Source of the DNA: Weimeria sp002480925
Lineage (GTDB): Bacteria > Bacillota > Clostridia > Lachnospirales > Lachnospiraceae
Length of the DNA stretch: 64,000 bases
Reading direction: 5' to 3'
Assembly: GCF_052064335.1 (NCBI RefSeq)
Contig: NZ_JBQHVU010000001.1
Coordinates: 186,001 to 250,000, forward strand
The notes beneath the pieces are model-generated. The model did not search any database and had not been told where the DNA came from. It saw nothing but the letters and a program-made list of their open reading frames with translations. Positions 33,891 through 43,263 of the stretch are shown here, in pieces. The stretch's first letter is position 1. Each line of letters begins with the position of its first letter. Made by a program: the position numbers and the translations under genes.

Positions 33891-34124
33891 CTACTGCTCA
33901 ATGATATAAGGCTTTAATGCCTCGATGATATCAGCATCATTGTCTGCGTGGATAGTAAGATCGATCGGGCTTGAAAGATCAAGGGAAAAGATCCCCATGA
34001 TCGACTTGGCATCGATCACATATCTTCCAGAGATCAGATCGAAATCGCTGTCGAACTGGCTTATCGTGTTGACAAAGCTTTTTACCTTATCTATTGAGTT
34101 AAGAGAAATCTTCACTGTCTTCAT
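33891..34124 (-). CDS. HPr/Crh-like protein without the phosphorylatable histidine
   Basis: A 77-residue protein with the HPr fold pattern. HPr of the phosphotransferase system carries GIHARPA around His15; here the same place (about residues 10-16) reads SIDKVKS, so phosphotransfer from enzyme I is impossible. The regulatory region around Ser46 is kept: AKSIMGIFSLDL, in which HPr kinase would phosphorylate the Ser. This is like Bacillus Crh, which also lacks the His, so a role in carbon catabolite control is more likely than sugar uptake. It is monocistronic with strong AGGAGG, promoter 34172-34200 and terminator 33836-33866. I have seen very similar proteins in Lachnospiraceae. Confidence 0.87.
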   Translation of the reverse strand: MKTVKISLNSIDKVKSFVNTISQFDSDFDLISGRYVIDAKSIMGIFSLDLSSPIDLTIHADNDADIIEALKPYIIEQ

Positions 34125-34171
34125 GTATTTCCTCCTGTAAAAAACCTGAACATCTCTCCCTTTACCCCTTT

Positions 34172-34200
34172 ATGTTAAAGCAAGCGAGAGAAAAAGTCAA
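34172..34200 (-). promoter_or_regulatory. Promoter of the HPr-like gene
   Basis: TTGACT (34195-34200), 17 bases, TAACAT (34172-34177) on the minus strand. The -35 box overlaps the prmA stop region. Confidence 0.7.
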
Positions 34201-35144
34201 TCACTTATTGCAACAATAGAAACCCATTCTCCCTTATGGTTTATCTCTTTGATCTTGAAGCCATTCTCCTTCAAAGCATCCGTCACCTCATCCTCCTTGA
34301 AATCGATTATACCCGAGGTAAGGAGGATACCCTGATCCGCTATTGCCTGCTTTATCGACGGAAGCATCCTTATTATTATATCGGCAAGGATATTTGCGCA
34401 TACCAGGCTGTATCCGCCTCCTACCTGCTGCTGCAGCTTTCTGTCACATGATATGTCCCCTATAAAAAGATGCATGTTGCAAGGATCTATATCGTTTCTT
34501 TTGAAATTCTCCTCTACAGCCTCCCTTGTAGCTGGATCTATATCTGTAGCAGTGACCTCTGCTGCCCCCTCACGAAGGGCTATTATGGAAAGGATACCGC
34601 TTCCGGTTCCAAGGTCAAGAACCCTTTCGCCCTTATGGATATACCCTGGCAGCTCCTCGATAATAAGCCTGGTGCTCTCATGCTTTCCTGTCCCAAAGGT
34701 GATACCCGGATCCATCCTTATGATATGCTTACTGTCCAGGTCAGGCCTCTCCTCCTCCCAGCTTGGGACTATAGTATAGTCACCTACGCTGAAGGTATGG
34801 AAGAACTCCTTCCACTTATCTCTCCAGTCTCTTTCATCTGTATATGAGATATCAATCGTAGCATTTCCTATGTCAGCCGTCTGCCTGAGCTGGTCAAGAG
34901 AGAACCTTATATCCTCTATAAGCCTTCCATAGTCACTGCCTTCTTCCACATAGAAAAAGATCTGGCTCTCACCATTATCCTCTCCCATATCGGGTACAAG
35001 CTCCTTATAGCCCTCTCCCTCGAGAGGAGTCACTGCTGCCTTATCGCTTATCTCTATATTGGTGATCCCATGATCGTAGAGAAGGGCAGAAACCAGGTCC
35101 TCTGCCTCCTCTCTTGTATTGATAGTAAACCTTATCCAGCGCAT
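34197..35144 (-). CDS. prmA: Ribosomal protein L11 methyltransferase
   Basis: Trimethylates ribosomal protein L11. The 315-residue protein has the PrmA N-terminal domain starting MRWIRFTINTREEAEDLVSALL (core ending SALL), WKEFFHTFSVGDYTIVPSW near residue 112, GTGKHESTR near 152, motif I VLDLGTGSGILSI near 175, and ANILADII near 252 (the NILA motif). AAGGAG precedes the ATG. Last gene of the iorA-iorB-paaK-thiI-desulfurase-prmA run, 12 bases from the desulfurase. Confidence 0.95.
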   Translation of the reverse strand: MRWIRFTINTREEAEDLVSALLYDHGITNIEISDKAAVTPLEGEGYKELVPDMGEDNGESQIFFYVEEGSDYGRLIEDIRFSLDQLRQTADIGNATIDISYTDERDWRDKWKEFFHTFSVGDYTIVPSWEEERPDLDSKHIIRMDPGITFGTGKHESTRLIIEELPGYIHKGERVLDLGTGSGILSIIALREGAAEVTATDIDPATREAVEENFKRNDIDPCNMHLFIGDISCDRKLQQQVGGGYSLVCANILADIIIRMLPSIKQAIADQGILLTSGIIDFKEDEVTDALKENGFKIKEINHKGEWVSIVAISD

Positions 35145-35156
35145 AACATCTCCTTA

Positions 35157-36311
35157 TCAGTATCTGCGGTAGCGCAGAAGGACCGGTATTATCTGATGCA
35201 TTACCTCAGAGGCGTATTCGACCTCCTCTGTCGTATTATATATAGAAAATGAAAACCTCACAGTCGACTCAAGCAGACTGTCCTTAAGTCCTATCGCCTT
35301 AAGAGTCCTTGAAATAGAAGGACGGTTTGATGAACAGGCGCTTCCAGCCGATACATAGACACCCTTGTCCTCAAGCGCATGGAGCAGGACCTCTGCCCTT
35401 ATCCCCTCCACACTGACAGAGAGGATCTGTGGAGCGGATTCATCTGTAAGCAGTGAATTAAAGCTCACCTCTTCTATATCAGAAAGAAGCTCTGCCATTC
35501 TTTTTTTAAGGTCTGCTAAATGCCTTCTGTGTCCCTCAGTGTCAGAAAACATCTCCTTTACAGCGACTCCCAGGCCAGCTATGGCCGGCACATTTTCTGT
35601 ACCGCTCCTGTAGCCACTCTCCTGTCCACCTCCATAGATTACAGGAGCAAGCTTTACCTTGTCTCTTTTGTATAAAAAGCCGCTTCCCTTTGGTCCATGT
35701 ATCTTATGACCGCTTACTGAGAGAAGATCTATTCCCATCTTCCCCGGGAAAAGAGGAACCTTTCCATATGACTGGATTGCATCAACAAAGAAAAGCGCCT
35801 TAGGACACCTCTCATGTATTATCTCAGCTGACTTCTCAACCGGCATTACAGAGCCTATCTCATTATTGACATGCATCATGGCGACAAGAGCTGTATCGTC
35901 TCTTAATGCATCCCTTAGGTCATCAGTGCTTATCACTCCATTACTGTCTGTAGGGAGATAGGTAACCTCGTATCCTTCTTCCTCGAGCTCCTTCATAGGC
36001 ATATATACAGCAGCATGCTCCACGGCAGTAGTAATTATATGCCTGCCTGCCCTCCTGTTGGCCTTAAGGCAACCAAAGATAGCCAGATTGTTGCTCTCTG
36101 ATCCTCCTGATGTAAAGATTATCTCTTTTGGTGTGCATTTAAGGGATTTCGCTATTATCTCACGGCTTTCTCTTATATAGCCCTCTGCCTTCATTCCCTT
36201 GCCATGCAGCGATGAGGGATTTCCATAATCATCAAGAAGGACCTGTCTCATCTTTTCGAAAGCCCCCTCGGAGCATCTAGTCGTTGCAGAATTATCAAAA
36301 TAACATTCCAT
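35157..36311 (-). CDS. Cysteine desulfurase (NifS/IscS family)
   Basis: Transfers sulfur from cysteine to acceptor proteins, via PLP. The 384-residue protein has YFDNSATTRCSEGAF at the start, SGGSESNNLAI near residue 69, HVNNEIGSVMPV near 150, the PLP lysine in SVSGHKIHGPKG near 203, and the sulfur-carrying Cys in SAGSACSSNRPS near 330. It starts directly after the thiI stop (TAAATG), so it is probably the sulfur donor to ThiI, as NifZ is in B. subtilis, rather than a general Fe-S enzyme. Confidence 0.93.
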   Translation of the reverse strand: MECYFDNSATTRCSEGAFEKMRQVLLDDYGNPSSLHGKGMKAEGYIRESREIIAKSLKCTPKEIIFTSGGSESNNLAIFGCLKANRRAGRHIITTAVEHAAVYMPMKELEEEGYEVTYLPTDSNGVISTDDLRDALRDDTALVAMMHVNNEIGSVMPVEKSAEIIHERCPKALFFVDAIQSYGKVPLFPGKMGIDLLSVSGHKIHGPKGSGFLYKRDKVKLAPVIYGGGQESGYRSGTENVPAIAGLGVAVKEMFSDTEGHRRHLADLKKRMAELLSDIEEVSFNSLLTDESAPQILSVSVEGIRAEVLLHALEDKGVYVSAGSACSSNRPSISRTLKAIGLKDSLLESTVRFSFSIYNTTEEVEYASEVMHQIIPVLLRYRRY

Positions 36312-37487
36312 TTATTTCACCAGTATAGTCTCTGTAGATTCATATGCTTTTTCAAGCAGATCATCTATCACATCATCAAGATGGGTCTCTGACTTTTCTA
36401 TTACATCAAGCCTTGGCTTTGTAACAGGATGCTTTGCCACAAAGATAGTACAGCAGTCCTCATATGGAAGGATTGATGTATCATAGGTTCCGATCTTTTC
36501 AGATATATCTATGATATCCTGCTTGTCAAAGCCTATAAGAGGGCGGAATACAGGAAGCGAGGCTGCATGGTCAGTAACATAAAGTGACTGCATGGTCTGG
36601 GAAGCCACCTGTCCTAAGCTTTCTCCTGTGATAAGAGCCATATCACCGTCTAAGCCAGCGAAATGCTCTGCTATAGTCATCATGTATCTTCGCATTATAA
36701 TAGTAAGCTCATCATGAGGACATTTCTGATAGATTGCCATCTGTATATCGGTAAAGTTTACTACATGAAGCTTTATCGGCCCTGTATATCTTGAAAGTAT
36801 CCTTGCCAGATCCACTACCTTCTGCTTTGCGCGTTCTGATGTATATGGAGGCGCATGGAAATATGTAGCATCTATAGTCACTCCACGGCGGGCTATCATA
36901 TATCCGGCGACAGGAGAATCTATTCCTCCTGAAAGAAGCAGCATTGCCTTTCCAGCTGTACCTACAGGCATTCCACCGACTCCCTTGTGGTAGAAAATAT
37001 GGAAATTGATCCTCTCCCTTATCTCCACCTCTACCAGATAATCCGGATTATGCACATCAACAGAGGAAGCAGGAAAAGCATCCAGTATCCTTCCTCCGAG
37101 CTCCCTGTTTATCTCCATAGAGTTGAAAGGATAGTTCTTCCTCGCCCGTCTTGCCTCGACCTTGAAGCTAAACGGCTTATCCTTAAGCTCTTCCTTAAGG
37201 TAGCAAATGATCTGGTCTGATAGATCATCAAATCCGGTATCCTCTGTCATAATGCATGGACAAATCCAGATGACCCCGAAAACCTTTGAAAGAGCATCTA
37301 TGACCTCATCCTGATCAAAGCCCTCTCCCTCTACAAAGATCCTTCCCTGAGGTCTTGTGACCTTAAAGCTTCCGTCTATCTTACTCAAGGCCTCTTCGAT
37401 ACGCTTTACAAGGGTCTCCTCAAAGTAATGGCGATTTTTCCCTTTTAGGCCTATCTCTCCATACTTGACTAAGAATGCTTTTTCCAT
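36312..37487 (-). CDS. thiI: tRNA 4-thiouridine synthetase ThiI
   Basis: Adenylates U8 of tRNA and inserts sulfur; it also serves thiamine thiazole synthesis. The 391-residue protein has an N-terminal ferredoxin-like and THUMP region (VKYGEIGLKGKNRHYFEE; GRIFVEGEG) and the PP-loop MLLLSGGIDSPVAGYM near residue 180. It lacks the C-terminal rhodanese domain of E. coli ThiI, as Bacillus ThiI does, so the paired desulfurase must supply sulfur. It abuts paaK upstream (TAAATG) and the desulfurase downstream. Confidence 0.95.
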   Translation of the reverse strand: MEKAFLVKYGEIGLKGKNRHYFEETLVKRIEEALSKIDGSFKVTRPQGRIFVEGEGFDQDEVIDALSKVFGVIWICPCIMTEDTGFDDLSDQIICYLKEELKDKPFSFKVEARRARKNYPFNSMEINRELGGRILDAFPASSVDVHNPDYLVEVEIRERINFHIFYHKGVGGMPVGTAGKAMLLLSGGIDSPVAGYMIARRGVTIDATYFHAPPYTSERAKQKVVDLARILSRYTGPIKLHVVNFTDIQMAIYQKCPHDELTIIMRRYMMTIAEHFAGLDGDMALITGESLGQVASQTMQSLYVTDHAASLPVFRPLIGFDKQDIIDISEKIGTYDTSILPYEDCCTIFVAKHPVTKPRLDVIEKSETHLDDVIDDLLEKAYESTETILVK

Positions 37488-38726
37488 TTATTCAAACCTT
37501 TCGTCGATCACTCTTTTTGACTTTTTCTCAGACCGTGGCAGGACTCCGATTTCTACGACTTTGACTATAGGAGTAAAGCCTATCCTAGTCCTTACCGCCT
37601 CGCTTACAGCCTCTGACATCTTGTTGAAGTCGACCATGCCACTCACTGCCTCTACATAGATCCTCATGGTATCCTTGCCGTCAAGATGAGATATCCTGAT
37701 CTGATATTCGCTTGAGAGCTGGTCAAAATCTGCAAGGATCTCCTCTATCTGCTTAGGGAATACATTGACTCCCTTTATCTTCATCATATCATCGGATCTG
37801 CCCATTATGGTATCGATACGAGGATACCTGCTTCCACAAGCACACTCTCCAGGAATTATCCGTGAGATATCATGGGTCCTGAATCTGATAAGAGGTGCTC
37901 CTTCCTTTACAAGAGTAGTGATTACTATCTCTCCCCAGCTGCCGTCAGGCAGGTTCTTGCCTGTAGCCGGATCTATGATCTCCAGATAGATATAATCATC
38001 CCAGTAATGCATTCCGCACTCATATTTGCAGCTGATACCGATTCCCGGTCCGTATATCTCGGTCAGGCCGTATATATCGTATATCTCAATGCCCAGCTCT
38101 CCTCTGATACGGTTCCTCATCTTTTCTCCCCATCTCTCTGATCCTATGATGCCCTTCCTCAGATATATATTCTGAGCCAGATCCTCTTTCTCTATCTCCT
38201 CGGCTAGAAGCAGGGCATAGGATGATGTGGAGCAAAGAACCGTAGTCTTCATATCCTGCATGAACTGGAGCTGCTTTCTGGTATTGCCGGGGCCCATAGG
38301 GACAGCCATGGCTCCCAGTCTCTCACAGCCAGCCTGAAAGCCTATCCCGGCAGTCCACAGACCATAGCCCGGAGTGATCTGGACTCTGTCCTTTTCTGTA
38401 ACTCCAGCCATCTGATAGCATCTTTTGAACATTTCTGCCCAGTCATCCACATCCTTTTTTGTATAAGGGATGATGACCGGAGTACCCGTTGTACCGCTTG
38501 AGGAATGGATACGGACTATCTTCTCCTCAGGCACAGTCATAAGTCCCAGAGGATAAGCCTCTCTCAGATCCTGCTTCTGGGAAAATGGAAGAGCTAAAAA
38601 CTCTTCAACCGACTTCACCTCTTTTATACCTGCTTCTCTTAATTTTTTTCCATAAAAATTATCAGAGCTTTCCAGGCGCTTTACCTGGTCATTTACCATT
38701 GCAAGCTGTGTCTCATTTATTTCCAT
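37488..38726 (-). CDS. paaK: Phenylacetate-CoA ligase family protein (PaaK)
   Basis: An AMP-forming aryl-acid CoA ligase. The 412-residue protein has SSSGTTGTPVIIPYT near residue 76 (P-loop), YDIYGLTEIYGPGIG near 220, and FRTHDISRI near 285. Its end overlaps nothing, but its start overlaps iorB by 14 bases. The paaK-iorB-iorA set recurs in anaerobes: IorAB converts aryl pyruvates to aryl-acetyl-CoA, or the reverse, and PaaK links aryl acetates to CoA. It may serve aromatic amino-acid fermentation or synthesis from aryl acids. The substrate is inferred from context. Confidence 0.9.
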   Translation of the reverse strand: MEINETQLAMVNDQVKRLESSDNFYGKKLREAGIKEVKSVEEFLALPFSQKQDLREAYPLGLMTVPEEKIVRIHSSSGTTGTPVIIPYTKKDVDDWAEMFKRCYQMAGVTEKDRVQITPGYGLWTAGIGFQAGCERLGAMAVPMGPGNTRKQLQFMQDMKTTVLCSTSSYALLLAEEIEKEDLAQNIYLRKGIIGSERWGEKMRNRIRGELGIEIYDIYGLTEIYGPGIGISCKYECGMHYWDDYIYLEIIDPATGKNLPDGSWGEIVITTLVKEGAPLIRFRTHDISRIIPGECACGSRYPRIDTIMGRSDDMMKIKGVNVFPKQIEEILADFDQLSSEYQIRISHLDGKDTMRIYVEAVSGMVDFNKMSEAVSEAVRTRIGFTPIVKVVEIGVLPRSEKKSKRVIDERFE

Positions 38727-39288
38727 AATTTAATGCCCTCTCGTTTATCTCCCAGAGCTTCTCCGGAAGCCTTTCATGTAATGCCAGAACTATATCCTCT
38801 GCCGAAAGACCAAGCTCGCCTGATGCAAGCGCAGCTCCTAGCAGAAGGACATTCAAAACCTTTGAACTGCCTATTTCAGAAAGAGCCCTGTCTGTATCTA
38901 TTACAGTAAGATTTCTTACCTCTTTCCTGAGATAGTCTATATGAGCGGCCGGGTCATAGGATGACATACCTATCAGGGCCGAAACCGGCTCAACAGGCCT
39001 GCTGCTAACCACGCAGGCACCTTCCTTCTTCAGAAAAGGAAGCTGTCTTACAGCTTCACCCGGCTCGAAGGCGATTAGCAGATCAGCCTGTCCTCTTCCT
39101 ATTAGAGGCCCGTTTATGTCATCGCCTATCTTTATATCGGAGAAAACGCTTCCTCCTCTCTGTGCCATTCCTATTGTCTCAGCTGTCTCGACCTTCATAC
39201 CGCGCTTCATTGCTGCGGCCGATATCAGCTTGCTGGCAAGTATCGTTCCCTGACCGCCTACTCCGGCAAGTACTATGTTCTTACTCAT
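38713..39288 (-). CDS. iorB: Indolepyruvate:ferredoxin oxidoreductase beta subunit
   Basis: A 191-residue gamma-domain-type subunit: NIVLAGVGGQGTILASKL at the start, then ETIGMAQRGGSVFSDIKIG near residue 37 (core AQRGGSV). With IorA it makes the enzyme that decarboxylates aryl pyruvates using ferredoxin. The ATG at 39288 has GGAGG eight bases upstream; an earlier GTG at 39297 lacks one. It overlaps iorA by 8 bases and paaK by 14. Confidence 0.92.
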   Translation of the reverse strand: MSKNIVLAGVGGQGTILASKLISAAAMKRGMKVETAETIGMAQRGGSVFSDIKIGDDINGPLIGRGQADLLIAFEPGEAVRQLPFLKKEGACVVSSRPVEPVSALIGMSSYDPAAHIDYLRKEVRNLTVIDTDRALSEIGSSKVLNVLLLGAALASGELGLSAEDIVLALHERLPEKLWEINERALNYGNK

Positions 39289-41101
39289 TATGTCCACCTC
39301 CGCTTATCGCGCCTACAGGACAGATCGCCTCGCAGAGAGCACAGCCCGTGCAGAGTGAAGGATCAATAAATGCCTTTGTATCCTTTATTATAAGAGCCGG
39401 GCAGCCTGCCTCATTTATACATTTCCTGCAGCCTATGCACTTGTCTGCATCAACAGACGATTTTGGGGATGTCGGCTTGAATCTGACTATACATGGAGAT
39501 TTAAAAATTATGGCCTTTACTCCCTTTTCAGAAGCAACTCTTCTTACTGTCTCGACTGCCTGATCAAAGCAGAGAGGATCAGCTGTTACCACCGTCGTAA
39601 GTCCTATAGCCTTTAATACCCTTTCAATGCTTACCTTCTCTACCACATCTCCCATAAGTGTCTGTCCGGTTCCCGGATGCGGCTGGTGTCCGGTCATGGC
39701 TGTCGTCGAATTGTCAAGGACAATAAGTGTCATATCAGCCTGGTTATAGAATGCGTTTATGACGCCTGTTATGCCTGAGGCAAAAAAGGTCGAATCACCC
39801 ACGAAGGCAAAGGTCCTTGTTTCCGGATCCACTCGGTTTATGCCCTGGGCCATATTGATACCGGCTCCCATGCAAAGGCAGGTGTCTGTCATATCAAGAG
39901 GATGGGCATTGCCTAAAGTATAGCAACCTATGTCTCCACAGTAGGCGCACTTCTGTCCCTCCATTGCCTTCTTTACAGCAAGGAAGCTTGCTCTGTGAGG
40001 ACAGCCGGCACAGAGCACCGGAGGTCGCACAGGAAGGTCAGGCGGTGCTACAGGCTCTGATGCAGCCGTAAGACCAATACCGGTAAATCCAGAAACAGCC
40101 TCCTTTACAGAATCCACACTGTTCTCACCGGACCTTGCTATATCCCCTGTCAGCTTGCCACGGATCCTTACATTCAGATGATACTTACCGCATACATGGA
40201 TAAGTGCACGCTCGATTACAGGATCAAGCTCCTCTATGCAAAGGACCTCATCCTTATCCTTAAGGAAACTTACAGCAAGCTCCTCCGGGAAAGGGAATGG
40301 AGTTGCAACCCTGAGGATCTCAGGACATGCATTGCCAGAAAGCGCATCTAATGTATAAGAATAGCTTATGCCGTTAGTCGCTATGGCTTTTCTTCCGTCA
40401 TATCCGTCTGCTGGCCTTATGAAATTCCTGCTGTATCGAGAGAATTCCTTTGAAAGCTCTTCATTTCTCTTCTCTATAAGAGCATGATTCTTGAAGGAAA
40501 GCCTTGGAAATATAACCCATCTGGATGGATCCTTCTCATATCCTGCCGGAGAATTATTCTTATATTCTTCCTGATCAGCTATCTCTATAGACTCATATCC
40601 ATGGTCTATCCTTGTAGTAGGTCGAAGGATCACAGGAGTCTTATATCTCTCTGACAGCTCGAAGGCCTCCTGAACCATATGATAGGCCTCGCTTACCGAT
40701 GATGGATCCAGCACAGGGACCTTTGAATACATTCCAAATGTCCTGGTATCCTGCTCAGTCTGACTTGATATGGGACCAGGATCATCAGCAACGACTAAGA
40801 CCAGTCCTCCCTCGACTCCTATATACTCAAGACTCATAAGAGGATCAGATGCGACATTTAATCCGACCTGCTTCATGGTCACGAGGCAGCGGGCTCCTGA
40901 TATGGATGCGCCTGCTGCCATCTCAAGACCTGCCTTTTCATTAACAGACCATTCGACATATACGTCTGTCGTCCTTCTCTTTGCGATCGTTTCAAGGATC
41001 TCAGTAGACGGAGTCCCGGGATAGCCTGCTGTCACATTGACACCTGCGGCCAGAGCTCCAAGAGCTATGGCCTCATTTCCCATTAGAAATTCCTTATGCA
41101 T
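39281..41101 (-). CDS. iorA: Indolepyruvate:ferredoxin oxidoreductase alpha subunit
   Basis: The 606-residue catalytic subunit. The N-terminal pyrimidine-binding domain has GVNVTAGYPGTPSTEI near residue 19. The TPP-binding domain has VGDSTFFASGITGV near 440 and DNSTTAMTGHQPHPGTG near 465. At the C-terminus are two ferredoxin-type 4Fe-4S motifs, CIGCRKC...CP near 560 and CTGCALCEAICP near 590. The ATG at 41101 follows AAAGG; a second ATG at 41083 with AAGGA is possible. First gene of a six-gene run to prmA. Confidence 0.95.
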   Translation of the reverse strand: MHKEFLMGNEAIALGALAAGVNVTAGYPGTPSTEILETIAKRRTTDVYVEWSVNEKAGLEMAAGASISGARCLVTMKQVGLNVASDPLMSLEYIGVEGGLVLVVADDPGPISSQTEQDTRTFGMYSKVPVLDPSSVSEAYHMVQEAFELSERYKTPVILRPTTRIDHGYESIEIADQEEYKNNSPAGYEKDPSRWVIFPRLSFKNHALIEKRNEELSKEFSRYSRNFIRPADGYDGRKAIATNGISYSYTLDALSGNACPEILRVATPFPFPEELAVSFLKDKDEVLCIEELDPVIERALIHVCGKYHLNVRIRGKLTGDIARSGENSVDSVKEAVSGFTGIGLTAASEPVAPPDLPVRPPVLCAGCPHRASFLAVKKAMEGQKCAYCGDIGCYTLGNAHPLDMTDTCLCMGAGINMAQGINRVDPETRTFAFVGDSTFFASGITGVINAFYNQADMTLIVLDNSTTAMTGHQPHPGTGQTLMGDVVEKVSIERVLKAIGLTTVVTADPLCFDQAVETVRRVASEKGVKAIIFKSPCIVRFKPTSPKSSVDADKCIGCRKCINEAGCPALIIKDTKAFIDPSLCTGCALCEAICPVGAISGGGHNE

Positions 41102-41124
41102 ACATACCTTTCCATTACTAAATC

Positions 41125-42486
41125 TTATAATTTTATTATACCGAACGCATTAGCGACTGCCGAGATCAGTATGATCAGGCAGAATAGCGGACAGATATAC
41201 TTTATCATAAAACAGAAAATCTTTTTCCTTACGAACCTGGCGCCTCCCAGAGTAACCTCCCTGGTGAGGGCCTCTGATCCTATCTCCCTTGTCACAAGAA
41301 AGCAGGTGGCTATAGCTGCAAGTGGCATCATCACTGAGTTAGTAATGAAATCAAAGAAGTCAAGGAACTGCATACCTATTATCTTAACTCCACTAAGAGG
41401 TCCGTATCCAAGCGCCGACAGAGTCCCAAGCAGAAGCATGACTGCTCCGGCTATGGCCGATGCCTTTCGTCTTGAAAAGGAAAGCTCATCCTCCAGCGTT
41501 GAAACTGCCGACTCCATCAGTGCAATAGATGATGTAAGCGCTGCGACAAGCACCAGCATGAAAAACATCAGGCCGAATATCCTTCCTGCCGGGAATGAGG
41601 CAAAGGTCTTCGGCATAGTGATAAACATAAGAGACGGCCCTGCATCAAGGCTCTTTCCTGCATCCTTGCCTGAAAAGGCGAATACGGCAGGAATGATCAT
41701 AAGTCCGGCAAGGAATGCTATTATAGTATCAAATACCTCTACCTGATCTGTGCTCTCCTCGATAGATACCTGCTTTTTCATATAGCTTCCGAAGGTGATA
41801 AGGATCCCCATGGCTATAGACAGCGAATAAAACATCTGCTGCATGGCTGTGACTACAGTCATCCATGAAAATCTGTTAAGGCTTGGGACAAGCAGATACT
41901 TAATGCCCTCTCCGGCTCCTGGTCTTGTCATAGTATAGACACATATGATCACCGCAAGGGCAATAAGGACCGGCATCAGTATCTTGGAAATTCTCTCGAT
42001 TCCTCCCTGCACTCCCATATATACTATCACAGTAGTAACAAGAGCAAAAACTATAAACCAGCCTTCAGGTGAGGCCGTAGAAATAAAGGAGGCAAAATAC
42101 CCCTTCTCCGCCATCCTCGCCGCCGGCCTGGTGATATAGTCGAAGGTATACTTCATAACCCAGCCGCCTATCACCGAATAATAGGGAACTATAAGCATTG
42201 GTACTATAGCGTTTATCCAGCCGCCTATCCTGTATATCCTCTTGTCAGAGAAGTGTCTGAATGCTCCTACCGGGCTCTTCTGGCTCATGCGCCCTATAGA
42301 GGTCTCGGCCATAATCATTGTGTAACCAAATGTGGCCGCGAGCAGGATATAGATGATCAGATAGGTACCGCCTCCGTACTTGGCACAGAGATAGGGAAAT
42401 CTCCAGATATTTCCGAGGCCGACCGCGGCTCCTGCTGCTGAGAGTACAAAGCCAAGCTTTCCAGAAAAACTGGCTCTTTTTTTCAT
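41125..42486 (-). CDS. Neurotransmitter:sodium symporter family transporter
   Basis: A LeuT-like Na+-coupled amino-acid transporter of 453 residues with about eleven to twelve hydrophobic helices. The TM1 signature is present: FVLSAAGAAVGLGNIWRFPYLCAKYGGG in outline (core GAAVGLGNIWRFPY, residues 18-31). The start at 42486 follows AGAAGGAT and gives MKKRASFSGKLGF. Many bacterial members take up tyrosine, tryptophan or branched-chain amino acids. Since iorA follows only 23 bases downstream, an aromatic amino-acid substrate is attractive, but this is inference. The transporter may be in the same operon as IorAB-PaaK. Confidence 0.9.
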   Translation of the reverse strand: MKKRASFSGKLGFVLSAAGAAVGLGNIWRFPYLCAKYGGGTYLIIYILLAATFGYTMIMAETSIGRMSQKSPVGAFRHFSDKRIYRIGGWINAIVPMLIVPYYSVIGGWVMKYTFDYITRPAARMAEKGYFASFISTASPEGWFIVFALVTTVIVYMGVQGGIERISKILMPVLIALAVIICVYTMTRPGAGEGIKYLLVPSLNRFSWMTVVTAMQQMFYSLSIAMGILITFGSYMKKQVSIEESTDQVEVFDTIIAFLAGLMIIPAVFAFSGKDAGKSLDAGPSLMFITMPKTFASFPAGRIFGLMFFMLVLVAALTSSIALMESAVSTLEDELSFSRRKASAIAGAVMLLLGTLSALGYGPLSGVKIIGMQFLDFFDFITNSVMMPLAAIATCFLVTREIGSEALTREVTLGGARFVRKKIFCFMIKYICPLFCLIILISAVANAFGIIKL

Positions 42487-42554
42487 ATTGTTATCCTTCT
42501 TTCCTCTTGGATTTTTTAACCTGTAAATTATAACATAACAGTCCTGGGTTTGCA

Positions 42555-43253
42555 CTAGATTATTAGCACCCAGAGATCCTCGCTGCTTTTCTCTATTCTC
42601 TGCTTCCTGATAAAGCCAAGTTTTTTAGCAAGAGCAACCGAGGCCACATTTTCCTCTGCTATCCTTGCAAAGAAATGTGAATGTCCCTTAGCCTCAGCAA
42701 GACCTAAGACTGCCTCTGTGATCTCATATCCTATTCCCTGCCTCCACATATCCGGAGAGAGCAGATAGCCAAGCTCAAGCCATTCTGCCCCGTCATCGCT
42801 CCCCGGAAGAGCCTTATACTCCAGTCCGCATCTGCCTATCAGAGCGCCCGTAGCCTTCAGGAATACATTCCACATTCCGAAATCATAGAATCTGTATATA
42901 TTGTCGAAGTAATCCTGCTCATAGGCTTTTTCCTTTAAGAAAGGAAAAAGAGGCTCCACATAATCAGTAACTCCAGGCATCTGATAGAGATGAAAAAGGG
43001 CATATATATCCTTCTCAGGGTCAAGCTGCCTTATAAGAGTACGGTCTGTCTCAAGTATCTCCTTTGGAATACGGTAAGAGAGGTCATGGACCTCCTTTAT
43101 ATATTCCTGATCTGCTGCAGAGAGGTCTGTGATTATAAATCCAGCGGAGAGCCTTATTGCGTCATGCTCATATCCTATGACTGCTATCCGCTTATCTGCC
43201 GCCCTGTCTATCTCATCCTGTGAATCAGTGATGATCACCGGGCGCGGTGCCAT
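42555..43253 (-). CDS. GNAT family N-acetyltransferase with an extra N-terminal segment
   Basis: A 232-residue protein. The C-terminal 160 residues are GNAT of the ribosomal-protein/small-molecule type: ILETDRTLIRQLDPE, ALIGRCGLEY near residue 135, ELGYLLSPDMWRQGIGYEITEAVL (core WRQGIGYE, the acetyl-CoA loop) and NVASVALAKKLGF near 210. The first 55 residues (KRIAVIGYEHDAIRLSAGFII) do not belong to GNAT and look like a short HAD-tail-like segment. ATG 43253 is chosen for its AAAAGGG site; one upstream at 43271 has none. It follows the ROK kinase within 10 bases. The acceptor is unknown. Confidence 0.82.
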   Translation of the reverse strand: MAPRPVIITDSQDEIDRAADKRIAVIGYEHDAIRLSAGFIITDLSAADQEYIKEVHDLSYRIPKEILETDRTLIRQLDPEKDIYALFHLYQMPGVTDYVEPLFPFLKEKAYEQDYFDNIYRFYDFGMWNVFLKATGALIGRCGLEYKALPGSDDGAEWLELGYLLSPDMWRQGIGYEITEAVLGLAEAKGHSHFFARIAEENVASVALAKKLGFIRKQRIEKSSEDLWVLII

Positions 43254-43263
43254 ATAAACCCTT

